DNA of 5,007 nucleotides, from the NCBI GenBank assembly GCA_947589695.1, contig CANQBY010000093.1, positions 1-5,007 of the forward strand, read 5' to 3'. This document shows positions 1-5,007 of the stretch, piece after piece. Under the pieces are notes generated by a model. The model was not told where the DNA came from and ran no database searches. It was given only the letters and a program-made list of their open reading frames with translations. Positions within the stretch are counted from its first letter, which is position 1, and every line of letters begins with the position of its first letter. Made by a program: the position numbers and the translations under genes. Source of the stretch: an uncultured Bacilli bacterium. GTDB lineage: Bacteria > Bacillota_I > Bacilli_A > RF39 > UBA660.

Positions 1-1
1 A

Positions 2-868
2 CATTTAAAAAATATCTTTTTAGATAAAGAATTGGATAAAAATGCAACTACCGAGAAAACCTCGATAGTTCAAAAAGAAGGTAATCGTGATGTTAAAAGA
101 AATGTAGAATTCTATAATTTAGATGCTATAATTGCTGTAGGTTACCGCGTAAACTCTAAAAAAGCAACCCAATTTAGGATATGGGCTACTAATGTTTTAA
201 AAGATTACATTATTAAAGGCTTTAAAATAGATGTAGAAAGAATGAAAAATGGTCCAAAATTTGGTAAGGATTATTATGATGAATTGCTTGAAACTATTAA
301 AGAAATTCGTTTAAGTGAAAGAAGACTTTATCAAAAAATTACTGATTTATTTGAAAGTACTAGTGTTAATTATAATAAAGATTCTGAAGAAGCATATACA
401 TTTTTTAAAATCGTTCAAAATAAACTTCATTATGCTATATCTGGTCATACGGCAGCAGAGCTAATATATGAAAGAGTAGATGCTAATAAAGAATATATGG
501 GTCTTACTAATTGGAAACATGCTCCAAATGGAAAAATAATGAAATATGATATAAGTATTGCTAAAAATTATTTGAAGGAAGAAGAAATAAAAAAATTAGA
601 AAGTTTAACGGCTTTATTTTTAGACTATGCTGAAGATATGGCAAATGAGCATAAATTAATGACAATGCAAAAATGGATTAATGCAACGGATGATTTATTA
701 AAATTTCGAAAAAAGGCAATTCTAATAAACGCAGATAATATTTCTCATAAAAAAGCTTTAAAAAAAGCCAATGAAGAATATGAGAAATTTAGAATTAAAC
801 AAGATAAAGAATATATATCATCAATGGATGAATTATATCAAAGGTATTTAGAAGAAAATAAAAAATAG
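2..868 (+). CDS. rhuM: RhuM-family protein, 5'-truncated by the window edge
   Basis: The frame is open from position 2. The residues before the first possible start (TTG at 32), HLKNIFLDKELDKN, already match the usual RhuM pattern HxxNIFxxxELxxN, so the true start lies upstream and TTG 32 is not it. 288 residues are visible; full-length relatives are, from memory, about 330-340, so some 40-55 are missing, mainly the N-terminal DNA-binding-like part. Family blocks in order are YNLDAIIAVGYRVNSKKATQFRIWAT, a helical linker with LSERRLYQKITDLF, FFKIVQNKLHYAISGHTAAELIYERVDA, MGLTNWK, IAKNYLKEEEI and LDYAEDMA, then a charged helical C-terminus. RhuM proteins (Virulence_RhuM family) are named from Salmonella pathogenicity island 3. 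They are common on islands and near restriction-modification genes, and their biochemical role is not settled. Of about 24 Ile codons, 11 are ATA, unlike the coupling-protein gene in this window. It converges on the tRNA gene. Family assignment is firm; function is open. Confidence 0.9.
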   Translation, partial: HLKNIFLDKELDKNATTEKTSIVQKEGNRDVKRNVEFYNLDAIIAVGYRVNSKKATQFRIWATNVLKDYIIKGFKIDVERMKNGPKFGKDYYDELLETIKEIRLSERRLYQKITDLFESTSVNYNKDSEEAYTFFKIVQNKLHYAISGHTAAELIYERVDANKEYMGLTNWKHAPNGKIMKYDISIAKNYLKEEEIKKLESLTALFLDYAEDMANEHKLMTMQKWINATDDLLKFRKKAILINADNISHKKALKKANEEYEKFRIKQDKEYISSMDELYQRYLEENKK

Positions 869-871
869 ATT

Positions 872-931
872 TAACCCAAAAATATATTTATGTTATTTGT
901 CTAAATATTAACATGGAGCAATAAAGGGTTA
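872..931. repeat. Nested inverted repeat just after rhuM
   Basis: An outer pair TAACCC (872-877) / GGGTTA (926-931) encloses an inner pair ATGTTA (890-895) / TAACAT (909-914) with a 13-base loop. It begins four bases after the rhuM stop. It could fold in RNA, but no T-run follows it on the plus strand, so it is not a typical intrinsic terminator for rhuM. In such AT-rich DNA the inner arm could be chance; the GC-containing outer arm is less likely to be. Confidence 0.3.
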
Positions 932-976
932 TTGAATAAAAATATTATTATCATATGTTTCCAAAAAAAGAAAAAC

Positions 977-1001
977 AAATCATCAAAAATTTAAATGATT
1001 T
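977..1001. repeat. AT-rich hairpin, possible weak terminator
   Basis: AAATCAT (977-983) and ATGATTT (995-1001) form a 7-bp stem with an 11-base loop. On the plus strand it is followed by an interrupted T-run (TTATATCTTT), and on the minus strand by a longer one (GTTTTTCTTTTTTT). It could act as a weak or backup terminator between the convergent rhuM and tRNA genes. The stem has one G-C pair, so support is thin. The rest of 869-1060 shows no gene: the longest start-to-stop frame noted, 955-1011, encodes only 19 residues and has no ribosome binding site. Confidence 0.25.
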
Positions 1002-1040
1002 TATATCTTTATAAAAATTTTAAGAGGTAAATAAGGGGTA

Positions 1041-1083
1041 AAATTAAATAAAAATAATAAAAACCCCGATAAAATCGGAGTTT
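1041..1083 (-). terminator. Intrinsic terminator of the tRNA-Thr transcript
   Basis: Read on the minus strand, AAACTCCGAT, a TTT loop and ATCGGGGTTT form a 10-bp stem (1061-1083), followed by a T-rich tract (TTATTATTTTTATTT, 1060 to about 1046). One pair is a U-G wobble on the minus strand; on the plus strand the same position is an A/C mismatch and no T-run follows. The structure therefore acts leftward and ends the tRNA transcript about 10 bases past the CCA. Confidence 0.8.
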
Positions 1084-1093
1084 AATCACCAAA

Positions 1094-1167
1094 TGGTGCT
1101 GAATGACTGAATTGAACAGTCCTCTGATGCTTACCATGCATCTGTTTTACCACTAAACTAAATCAGC
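1094..1167 (-). tRNA. tRNA-Thr, anticodon GGT
   Basis: This is a 74-nt cloverleaf with an encoded CCA. On the minus strand the acceptor is GCTGATT/ATTCAGC with one T6-T67 mismatch. The D arm is GTTT-AGTGGTA-AAAC, the anticodon stem is GATGC/GCATC around the loop ATGGTAA (anticodon GGT at 34-36), the variable loop is AGAG, and the T arm is GACTG-TTCAATT-CAGTC, followed by discriminator A and CCA. It decodes ACC and ACT. The bacterial threonine identity elements G1-C72, C2-G71, G35 and U36 are all present. The 7-base D loop is short for a threonine tRNA and resembles the compact D arm often seen in glycine tRNAs. The gene is transcribed away from uppS and toward rhuM. Confidence 0.95.
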
Positions 1168-1175
1168 ATATCTAA

Positions 1176-1204
1176 ATTATAACAAGAAAGTAGTCATAAA
1201 GCAA
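1176..1204 (-). promoter_or_regulatory. Promoter of the tRNA-Thr gene
   Basis: On the minus strand there is a -35 box TTGCTT (1204-1199), a 17-base spacer and a perfect -10 box TATAAT (1181-1176). Transcription should begin near 1169, one or two bases before the mature tRNA 5' end at 1167, giving a very short leader. Its spacer contains the -35 box of the divergent uppS promoter. Confidence 0.8.
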
Positions 1205-1219
1205 GAATTATGTTATAAT
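1191..1219 (+). promoter_or_regulatory. Promoter of uppS, extended -10
   Basis: A -35-like box TAGTCA (1191-1196, 4 of 6 matches) is followed by a 17-base spacer and the -10 box TATAAT (1214-1219). A TG at 1211-1212 makes an extended -10. The start point should lie near 1226, leaving a leader of about 17 bases before the ATG at 1243. The promoter is interleaved with the minus-strand tRNA promoter, each -35 box lying in the other's spacer. Confidence 0.75.
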
Positions 1220-1242
1220 AAATCTTGAAAGTTGGTGTTAAA

Positions 1243-1953
1243 ATGGAAATACCTAATCATGTTGCTATTATTATGGATGGTAATGGTAGATGGGCCACTA
1301 AAAGAGGTTTAAAAAGAAGTGCCGGCCATCTTGAAGGTAGCAAAACTTTAGAAAAACTTGCCCTTCATGCGATGAATATGGGGGTAAAAGTATTAAGTGT
1401 TTATGCCTTTTCTTGTGATAATTTTAAAAGAAGTCCCGAAGAAGTTACTTATTTAATGGATTTAATTGTTAAATATTTTAATACAAAATTTGAAAAAATA
1501 AATAAAAAGGGGATTAGAGTTGTTGTTTCGGGTCGTAAAACTAATCTTCGCCCTGATGTTTTAGCGGCTATTACGAATATTGAGACTAAAACTCAAGATA
1601 ACCAAAATGGTATCTTAAATATTTGTTTTAATTATGGGGGTCAAGAAGAAATAATTGACGCGGCAAAAAAACTTGCTTTAGACATAAATAATGGTTTAGA
1701 TATGACTAATTTTACTAGAGAAGATTTCTTTAAATATTTATATCATGACTTACCACCCATTGATTTATTAATCCGGACAGGTGGCGAATTAAGAGTAAGC
1801 AATTTTATGCTTTATGAGATGAGTTATAGTGAATTTTATTTTACAAATACTTATTTTCCTGATTTTGACAAATCTGAGTTTAACAAAGCTTTATTTATGT
1901 TTCAAAATCGGGATCGTCGTTTTGGTGGTTTAAATGATCAAAAAAGTAATTAA
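1243..1953 (+). CDS. uppS: Undecaprenyl diphosphate synthase (cis-prenyltransferase)
   Basis: This enzyme adds isopentenyl diphosphate units in cis to farnesyl diphosphate to make the C55 lipid carrier used for peptidoglycan and other wall polymers, at the inner face of the membrane. The 236 residues match the family's usual size. Visible blocks are HVAIIMDGNGRWA (6-18; catalytic D12, N14, R16), GHLEG with H29, YAFSCDNFKRSPEEV (54-68; S57, N60, R63, E67), NYGGQEEI, LLIRTGGELRVSNF (175-188; R178, R184, S186) and YSEFYF with E197, ending in RDRRFGG. The position equivalent to E. coli W75 is F61, and E73 is D59. The start chosen is ATG 1243: it gives the usual MEIPxHVAIIMDG beginning, whereas the in-frame TTG at 1225 sits at the predicted transcription start. 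The ribosome binding site is weak (GGTG at 1234-1237). It is followed, with a 20-bp overlap, by a membrane-protein gene rather than the common cdsA. Confidence 0.95.
   Translation: MEIPNHVAIIMDGNGRWATKRGLKRSAGHLEGSKTLEKLALHAMNMGVKVLSVYAFSCDNFKRSPEEVTYLMDLIVKYFNTKFEKINKKGIRVVVSGRKTNLRPDVLAAITNIETKTQDNQNGILNICFNYGGQEEIIDAAKKLALDINNGLDMTNFTREDFFKYLYHDLPPIDLLIRTGGELRVSNFMLYEMSYSEFYFTNTYFPDFDKSEFNKALFMFQNRDRRFGGLNDQKSN
1924..1928 (+). promoter_or_regulatory. Ribosome binding site inside the uppS 3' end
   Basis: GGTGG lies five bases before the ATG at 1934 and differs by one base from the GGAGG core. The same bases encode the conserved Phe-Gly-Gly end of UppS, so one stretch serves both as the C-terminal motif and as the landing site for the next gene. 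This supports translational coupling of the two genes. Confidence 0.5.
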
Positions 1954-2389
1954 TTTTTTAGATAATCACCGCTTAATTTTAGCTTTAACTATGCTTCTTT
2001 TTCTCACTCTTATTTTTTTATTAGTTGCTATCTTTATCTTTTTTCATTATAATTTTAAACCTTTAGATTGCACTAAGGATATTGATGATAATTTATGTTT
2101 TCATGATAATATAGAAATCTTAAAGGAGCCTGATAGTTATAAAAATAATATTTTTAAAGAATATTCCTCTGAAATAAATTCTTTAATCAAAAATTATAAC
2201 TTACCGGAATTTAATAAATATACTGCTTATTATTATAAAGAAGTAGCTAATTTAGATTATAATAAATATAAACGTAATGAAACTTTAGCTTTATTTTTTA
2301 CTCATTATAGTAATACTTATAATCTTGATAATTTTTATCAAACTAATAATCTTTTTTATGAAATATTTTATCCCTACAAAATTGATTAA
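1934..2389 (+). CDS. Small single-pass membrane protein of unknown function
   Basis: I do not recognise this 151-residue protein. A short basic N-terminus (MIKK, H12, R13) precedes one strongly hydrophobic segment at about residues 14-37. This predicts an N-in, C-out anchor with no clear signal-peptidase site. The remaining 110 or so residues would lie outside the membrane. They carry two cysteines (C46, C55) close to it, which could form a disulfide, and are rich in Tyr, Asn and Lys, with aromatic stretches such as YTAYYYKEV and FYQTNNLFYEIFYPY. The gene overlaps uppS by 20 bp in another frame and has a GGTGG ribosome binding site inside it, so the two are probably co-transcribed and translationally coupled. 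That hints at an envelope role, but no function can be read from the sequence. No clear terminator follows. The length, start context and continuous frame make a real gene likely. Confidence 0.75.
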   Translation: MIKKVINFLDNHRLILALTMLLFLTLIFLLVAIFIFFHYNFKPLDCTKDIDDNLCFHDNIEILKEPDSYKNNIFKEYSSEINSLIKNYNLPEFNKYTAYYYKEVANLDYNKYKRNETLALFFTHYSNTYNLDNFYQTNNLFYEIFYPYKID

Positions 2390-2406
2390 ATTTAATTAAA
2401 AATGTT

Positions 2407-2435
2407 TTTACTTTATTCCTATTTTGTAGTATAAT
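2407..2435 (+). promoter_or_regulatory. Promoter of the coupling-protein gene
   Basis: The -35-like box TTTACT (2407-2412, 4 of 6 matches), a 17-base spacer and a perfect -10 box TATAAT (2430-2435) lie in the 76-base gap after the membrane-protein gene. The predicted start is near 2442, with a leader of about 24 bases. The coupling protein therefore has its own transcription start and does not depend on the uppS promoter. Confidence 0.75.
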
Positions 2436-2453
2436 ACTTTTAGTTAGAAAAAC

Positions 2454-2458
2454 GGAGG
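2454..2458 (+). promoter_or_regulatory. Strong ribosome binding site for the coupling-protein gene
   Basis: A perfect GGAGG sits seven bases before ATG 2466. It fixes the start and is clearly the best ribosome binding site in the window, implying well-translated product. Confidence 0.85.
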
Positions 2459-2465
2459 ACTTTTT

Positions 2466-4991
2466 ATGAAATTTAAAATCTCGCCCAAAGACTTTTTAAT
2501 CTTTTGTTTATATTGTGTTTTATTATTATATTTATGTGCCATCGCGGTCTTAAATTTTTCTTCATTTATAAATGAGGGTAAATTTTATGGTTTACTTCCG
2601 TTTAAAGCTTTTACTGGAGATTACATTGTTTTAACTTTATTTATGTTTTTTATCTCTTTAGTCTTTATTTTTAGCAGTGTTTCTTCTTATGTTTTTAGTA
2701 AAGAAAAAGGTAAAGGTTTTGGTCTTAAATTAGGTGAAAAAACTGAAAGTGGTTATGCTAGATGGAGTACTGATAAAGAAATTAAAACTGATACCGATAT
2801 TGTTAGAGTTAATCCTAAGGCGGAAACTTTAAATGCCGCTGGGATTCCTTTAATTAATAATGGTAAAGATATTTGGGTTGATAATGGTCAATATCATAAC
2901 TTAGTTATAGGTTCTACTGGTTCCGGTAAAACTCAAACAGTGGTTAAACCTATGGTTAATTTACTTGCCAAAAAAGGGGAGTCTATGATTATTACCGATC
3001 CTAAAGGGGAAATTTATAAATATGCTGCTTCCGCCCTAAAAGAACGGGGCTATAAAATAATAGTTTTAAATTTCCGGGAGCCAGCTCATGGTAATGCTTG
3101 GAATCCTTTAACTTTACCTTATCGTTATTATAAAACTGGTAATACTGACAAATCTACTGAATTATTAGATGACGTTGCTTTAAATATTTTATATGATCAA
3201 AGTAAAAAGGGTGGGGACTCTGATTTCTGGGAAAAAAGTGCTGCCGATTATTTTTCTGGTTTAGCTCTTGGTTTATTTTATGACGCAACCGAAAAAGAAG
3301 TTAACCTAAATAGTATTAACTATATGAGTTCTATGGGTGAAGAACGATATGCGACTTCTACTTATGTTAAAGAATATTTTAACTTAAAAGGTCCGGAATC
3401 TAGTCCTTATATCTTTGCTTCTAATACGATTAATGCTCCCAATGAAACCAAAGGTGGTATCTTATCAACCTTTAGACAAAAAATCAGATTATTTTCATCT
3501 CGGGAATCTTTAAGTGAAATGCTTGCGTATAGTGATTTTGAAATGGAAGATATTGGTCGCGAAAAAACGGCGGTTTTTATGATTATTCATGATGAAAAGA
3601 AAACCTATCATTCCTTAATGACTATCTTTATTAAACAATGTTATGAAACTTTAATTGATGTTGCTCAAGAAAATGGGGGTAAACTTCCGTATCGGACTAA
3701 TTTTATTTTGGATGAGTTTGCTAATATGCCTCCTTTAAAAGATGTTGACTCTATGGTCAGTGCTGCCCGTTCTAGAGATATTCGTTTTACTTTTATTATC
3801 CAAAACTTTGCCCAATTAAACGATGTTTATGGTAAAGAGGTTGCTGAAATCATTAAAGGTAACTGTGGTAATTTAGTTTATTTAATTTCTACTGAGCTTG
3901 CTGCCTTAGAAGAAATATCTAAAATGTGTGGGGAAGTTAAATCCAAAGAAAAAGATAAAACTGCTTCTACACCTTTAGTTACAGTTTCTGATTTACAAAA
4001 ATTAAAATTATTTGAAGCTATTATTATTCGGTTGCGGAAAAATCCTTTCAAAACCAAATTAGAACCGGATTTTAAAATGGATTGGGGTATGACTAGAGAG
4101 GAAGCTCCTTATCCAGAAAGAGAAATTCAAAAAATCGAATTATTTGATATCAAAAAATTTGTCACGGAAGAAAAACGAAAACAAATGATGGATAATCTAG
4201 AAAATAAGGATAATCAAATGGCTAATCCATTTACCAATAATTTCGGTAATCCTTTTATGCCTAGCATGGGAAGTATGTCTAGTATGAATAGTTTTAATCC
4301 CCTTCCTAATCCTGGTATGAATCCTAGTATAAATTCTAATTCGGAAGCGCCTTTCAATAATGATTTATTTAATAAACCAATGGGTAGTTTAACTGATGAA
4401 GAAATTGATAATATGATGAAAGATATTGATCGTCGGTTAAAAGAACTTGACGAAGAAGAAGCAAAACAAAAGGCTGAACTTGAAAAAACTCCTAATGTAG
4501 TTCCACCTGTTCCTAATCCAGAAGTTAAACCCGAGTCAGTTCCAATTTCGTCTGTCGATGTTACTGTTGATATACCTGAATCGCAACCTGAAAGTTCTTC
4601 GGAATCTCGGTTCTTTACTGAACCACTTGAGGAAACACCATCCAGCAATCTTCCTCCAAAGGAAGTTCCAATGGAATCTAAACCGGATTTAATGCCTCCT
4701 TTAGAGGTTACTCCATCGGTATCCAATCCTGAACCTCTTATGAATAATCCTCTTGAAGAACCTCAAAATATAACCGATTCCTCATCAGCGCCTAATCCAA
4801 ATAATAATATTCGACCTGAGCCTGAGACTAATCGTTTCTTAAATAATCCTTTCGAGGATTTAAAACCAGTTCCACCTCTTCCTATTGAAGAGGAGAATAA
4901 ACCCAAAATTAATGTTGATGCTGATAGTATTATTGTTAATGAAAATGTTATCACAGATGATGAATTCTTTGATGATTTCTTTAATGAATAG
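2466..4991 (+). CDS. VirD4/TraG-type coupling ATPase with a long disordered tail
   Basis: This is a type IV coupling protein: a membrane-bound ATPase that delivers DNA-protein or protein substrates to a conjugation or type IV secretion channel. Two membrane segments (about 11-31 and 53-74) are joined by a short outer loop. The motor domain has Walker A GSTGSGKT (149-156), the conserved ITDPKGE (176-182), a helical insert (about 253-345) likely to be the all-alpha domain, Walker B FILDEFAN (413-420, D416 E417) and a SARSRDIRFTFIIQNFAQL-like block (432-451, sensor Q446). It ends near residue 570. At 841 residues it is longer than the roughly 600 typical of Gram-positive relatives. The extra 270 or so are low-complexity, rich in Pro, Asn, Ser, Met and Glu, broken by one charged helix (641-673), and end in DDEFFDDFFNE. 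Closest in style to the Gram-positive VirD4-like (CD1115-type) proteins. No relaxase or VirB gene is visible, so substrate and mobility are unknown. Confidence 0.92.
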   Translation: MKFKISPKDFLIFCLYCVLLLYLCAIAVLNFSSFINEGKFYGLLPFKAFTGDYIVLTLFMFFISLVFIFSSVSSYVFSKEKGKGFGLKLGEKTESGYARWSTDKEIKTDTDIVRVNPKAETLNAAGIPLINNGKDIWVDNGQYHNLVIGSTGSGKTQTVVKPMVNLLAKKGESMIITDPKGEIYKYAASALKERGYKIIVLNFREPAHGNAWNPLTLPYRYYKTGNTDKSTELLDDVALNILYDQSKKGGDSDFWEKSAADYFSGLALGLFYDATEKEVNLNSINYMSSMGEERYATSTYVKEYFNLKGPESSPYIFASNTINAPNETKGGILSTFRQKIRLFSSRESLSEMLAYSDFEMEDIGREKTAVFMIIHDEKKTYHSLMTIFIKQCYETLIDVAQENGGKLPYRTNFILDEFANMPPLKDVDSMVSAARSRDIRFTFIIQNFAQLNDVYGKEVAEIIKGNCGNLVYLISTELAALEEISKMCGEVKSKEKDKTASTPLVTVSDLQKLKLFEAIIIRLRKNPFKTKLEPDFKMDWGMTREEAPYPEREIQKIELFDIKKFVTEEKRKQMMDNLENKDNQMANPFTNNFGNPFMPSMGSMSSMNSFNPLPNPGMNPSINSNSEAPFNNDLFNKPMGSLTDEEIDNMMKDIDRRLKELDEEEAKQKAELEKTPNVVPPVPNPEVKPESVPISSVDVTVDIPESQPESSSESRFFTEPLEETPSSNLPPKEVPMESKPDLMPPLEVTPSVSNPEPLMNNPLEEPQNITDSSSAPNPNNNIRPEPETNRFLNNPFEDLKPVPPLPIEEENKPKINVDADSIIVNENVITDDEFFDDFFNE

Positions 4992-5007
4992 GGCCTTTAT
5001 TATAAGG

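Noticed and set aside
955..1011. 19-codon frame beginning MFPKKEKQII in the gap after rhuM
   Set aside because: There is no ribosome binding site and it is very short; Lys/Ile/Asn/Phe-rich translations are expected from AT-rich DNA. It could be a gene remnant, but nothing supports that.
869..1093. Search for a CRISPR array, tandem repeats or a copy of the tRNA 3' end as an attachment site
   Set aside because: No regularly spaced repeats are seen, and no second copy of the tRNA 3' sequence occurs in the window.
1087..1098. CACCAAATGGTG at the tRNA 3' end, which could pair the CCA region with the trailer
   Set aside because: The stem would be only four pairs with a four-base loop and would compete with a stable acceptor stem. 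It is too weak to call a regulatory hairpin.
2385..2396. Perfect 12-base palindrome ATTAAATTTAAT at the end of the membrane-protein gene
   Set aside because: It contains only A and T, cannot form a stable terminator stem, and is easily expected by chance at this base composition.
4214..4726. Open minus-strand frame of 170 codons within the coupling-protein tail
   Set aside because: It is the mirror of the Pro/Ser/Asn/Glu-rich tail codons: its Ser/Gly/Leu-rich composition follows from the sense strand. No ribosome binding site or family motif is seen.
4763..4954. Second minus-strand frame of 63 codons in the tail
   Set aside because: It is opposite a clearly coding stretch, low in complexity, and has no start context or recognisable motif.
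4992..5007. CCTT...AAGG inverted repeat in the last 16 bases, possibly the start of a terminator or of the next ribosome binding site
   Set aside because: Four base pairs at the cut edge of the window cannot be judged without the following sequence.

Overview
The window is about 5 kb of very AT-rich DNA, roughly 30 % GC judged by eye. It suggests a low-GC Gram-positive bacterium (Bacillota or a Mollicutes-like relative that still has a cell wall). Tryptophan is written only as TGG in every gene and all stops are TAA or TAG, so the mycoplasma code (TGA = Trp) is not in use. An undecaprenyl diphosphate synthase points to peptidoglycan or another lipid-carried wall polymer. An uncultured, reduced-genome gut Bacilli lineage (RF39-like) would fit, but that is inference.

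Layout. Positions 2-868 (+) hold the 3' part of a RhuM-family gene that begins before the window. Positions 869-1060 hold no gene, only AT-rich inverted repeats. A tRNA-Thr(GGT) gene follows on the minus strand (1094-1167), with its own terminator at 1061-1083 and promoter at 1176-1204. The tRNA promoter is interleaved with a divergent plus-strand promoter (1191-1219) that drives uppS (1243-1953). uppS overlaps by 20 bp a small membrane-anchored protein gene of unknown function (1934-2389). A new promoter (2407-2435) and a strong ribosome binding site lead into a large VirD4/TraG-type coupling ATPase (2466-4991). Its last third is a long, low-complexity, acidic and proline/asparagine-rich tail. 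Only 16 bases follow its stop.

How the parts fit. uppS and the small membrane protein look like one translationally coupled unit for envelope work. The coupling protein starts a separate transcription unit and probably opens or belongs to a conjugation or type IV secretion locus that continues to the right. No relaxase, VirB4, VirB6 or integrase is visible here. The RhuM gene lies on the 3' side of the tRNA and uses the rare Ile codon ATA far more than the coupling gene does. It may therefore belong to a separately acquired segment joined at the tRNA. The points most worth following are the coupling protein's tail with its acidic-aromatic end, the unknown membrane protein, and the placement of uppS next to a DNA/protein translocation gene.
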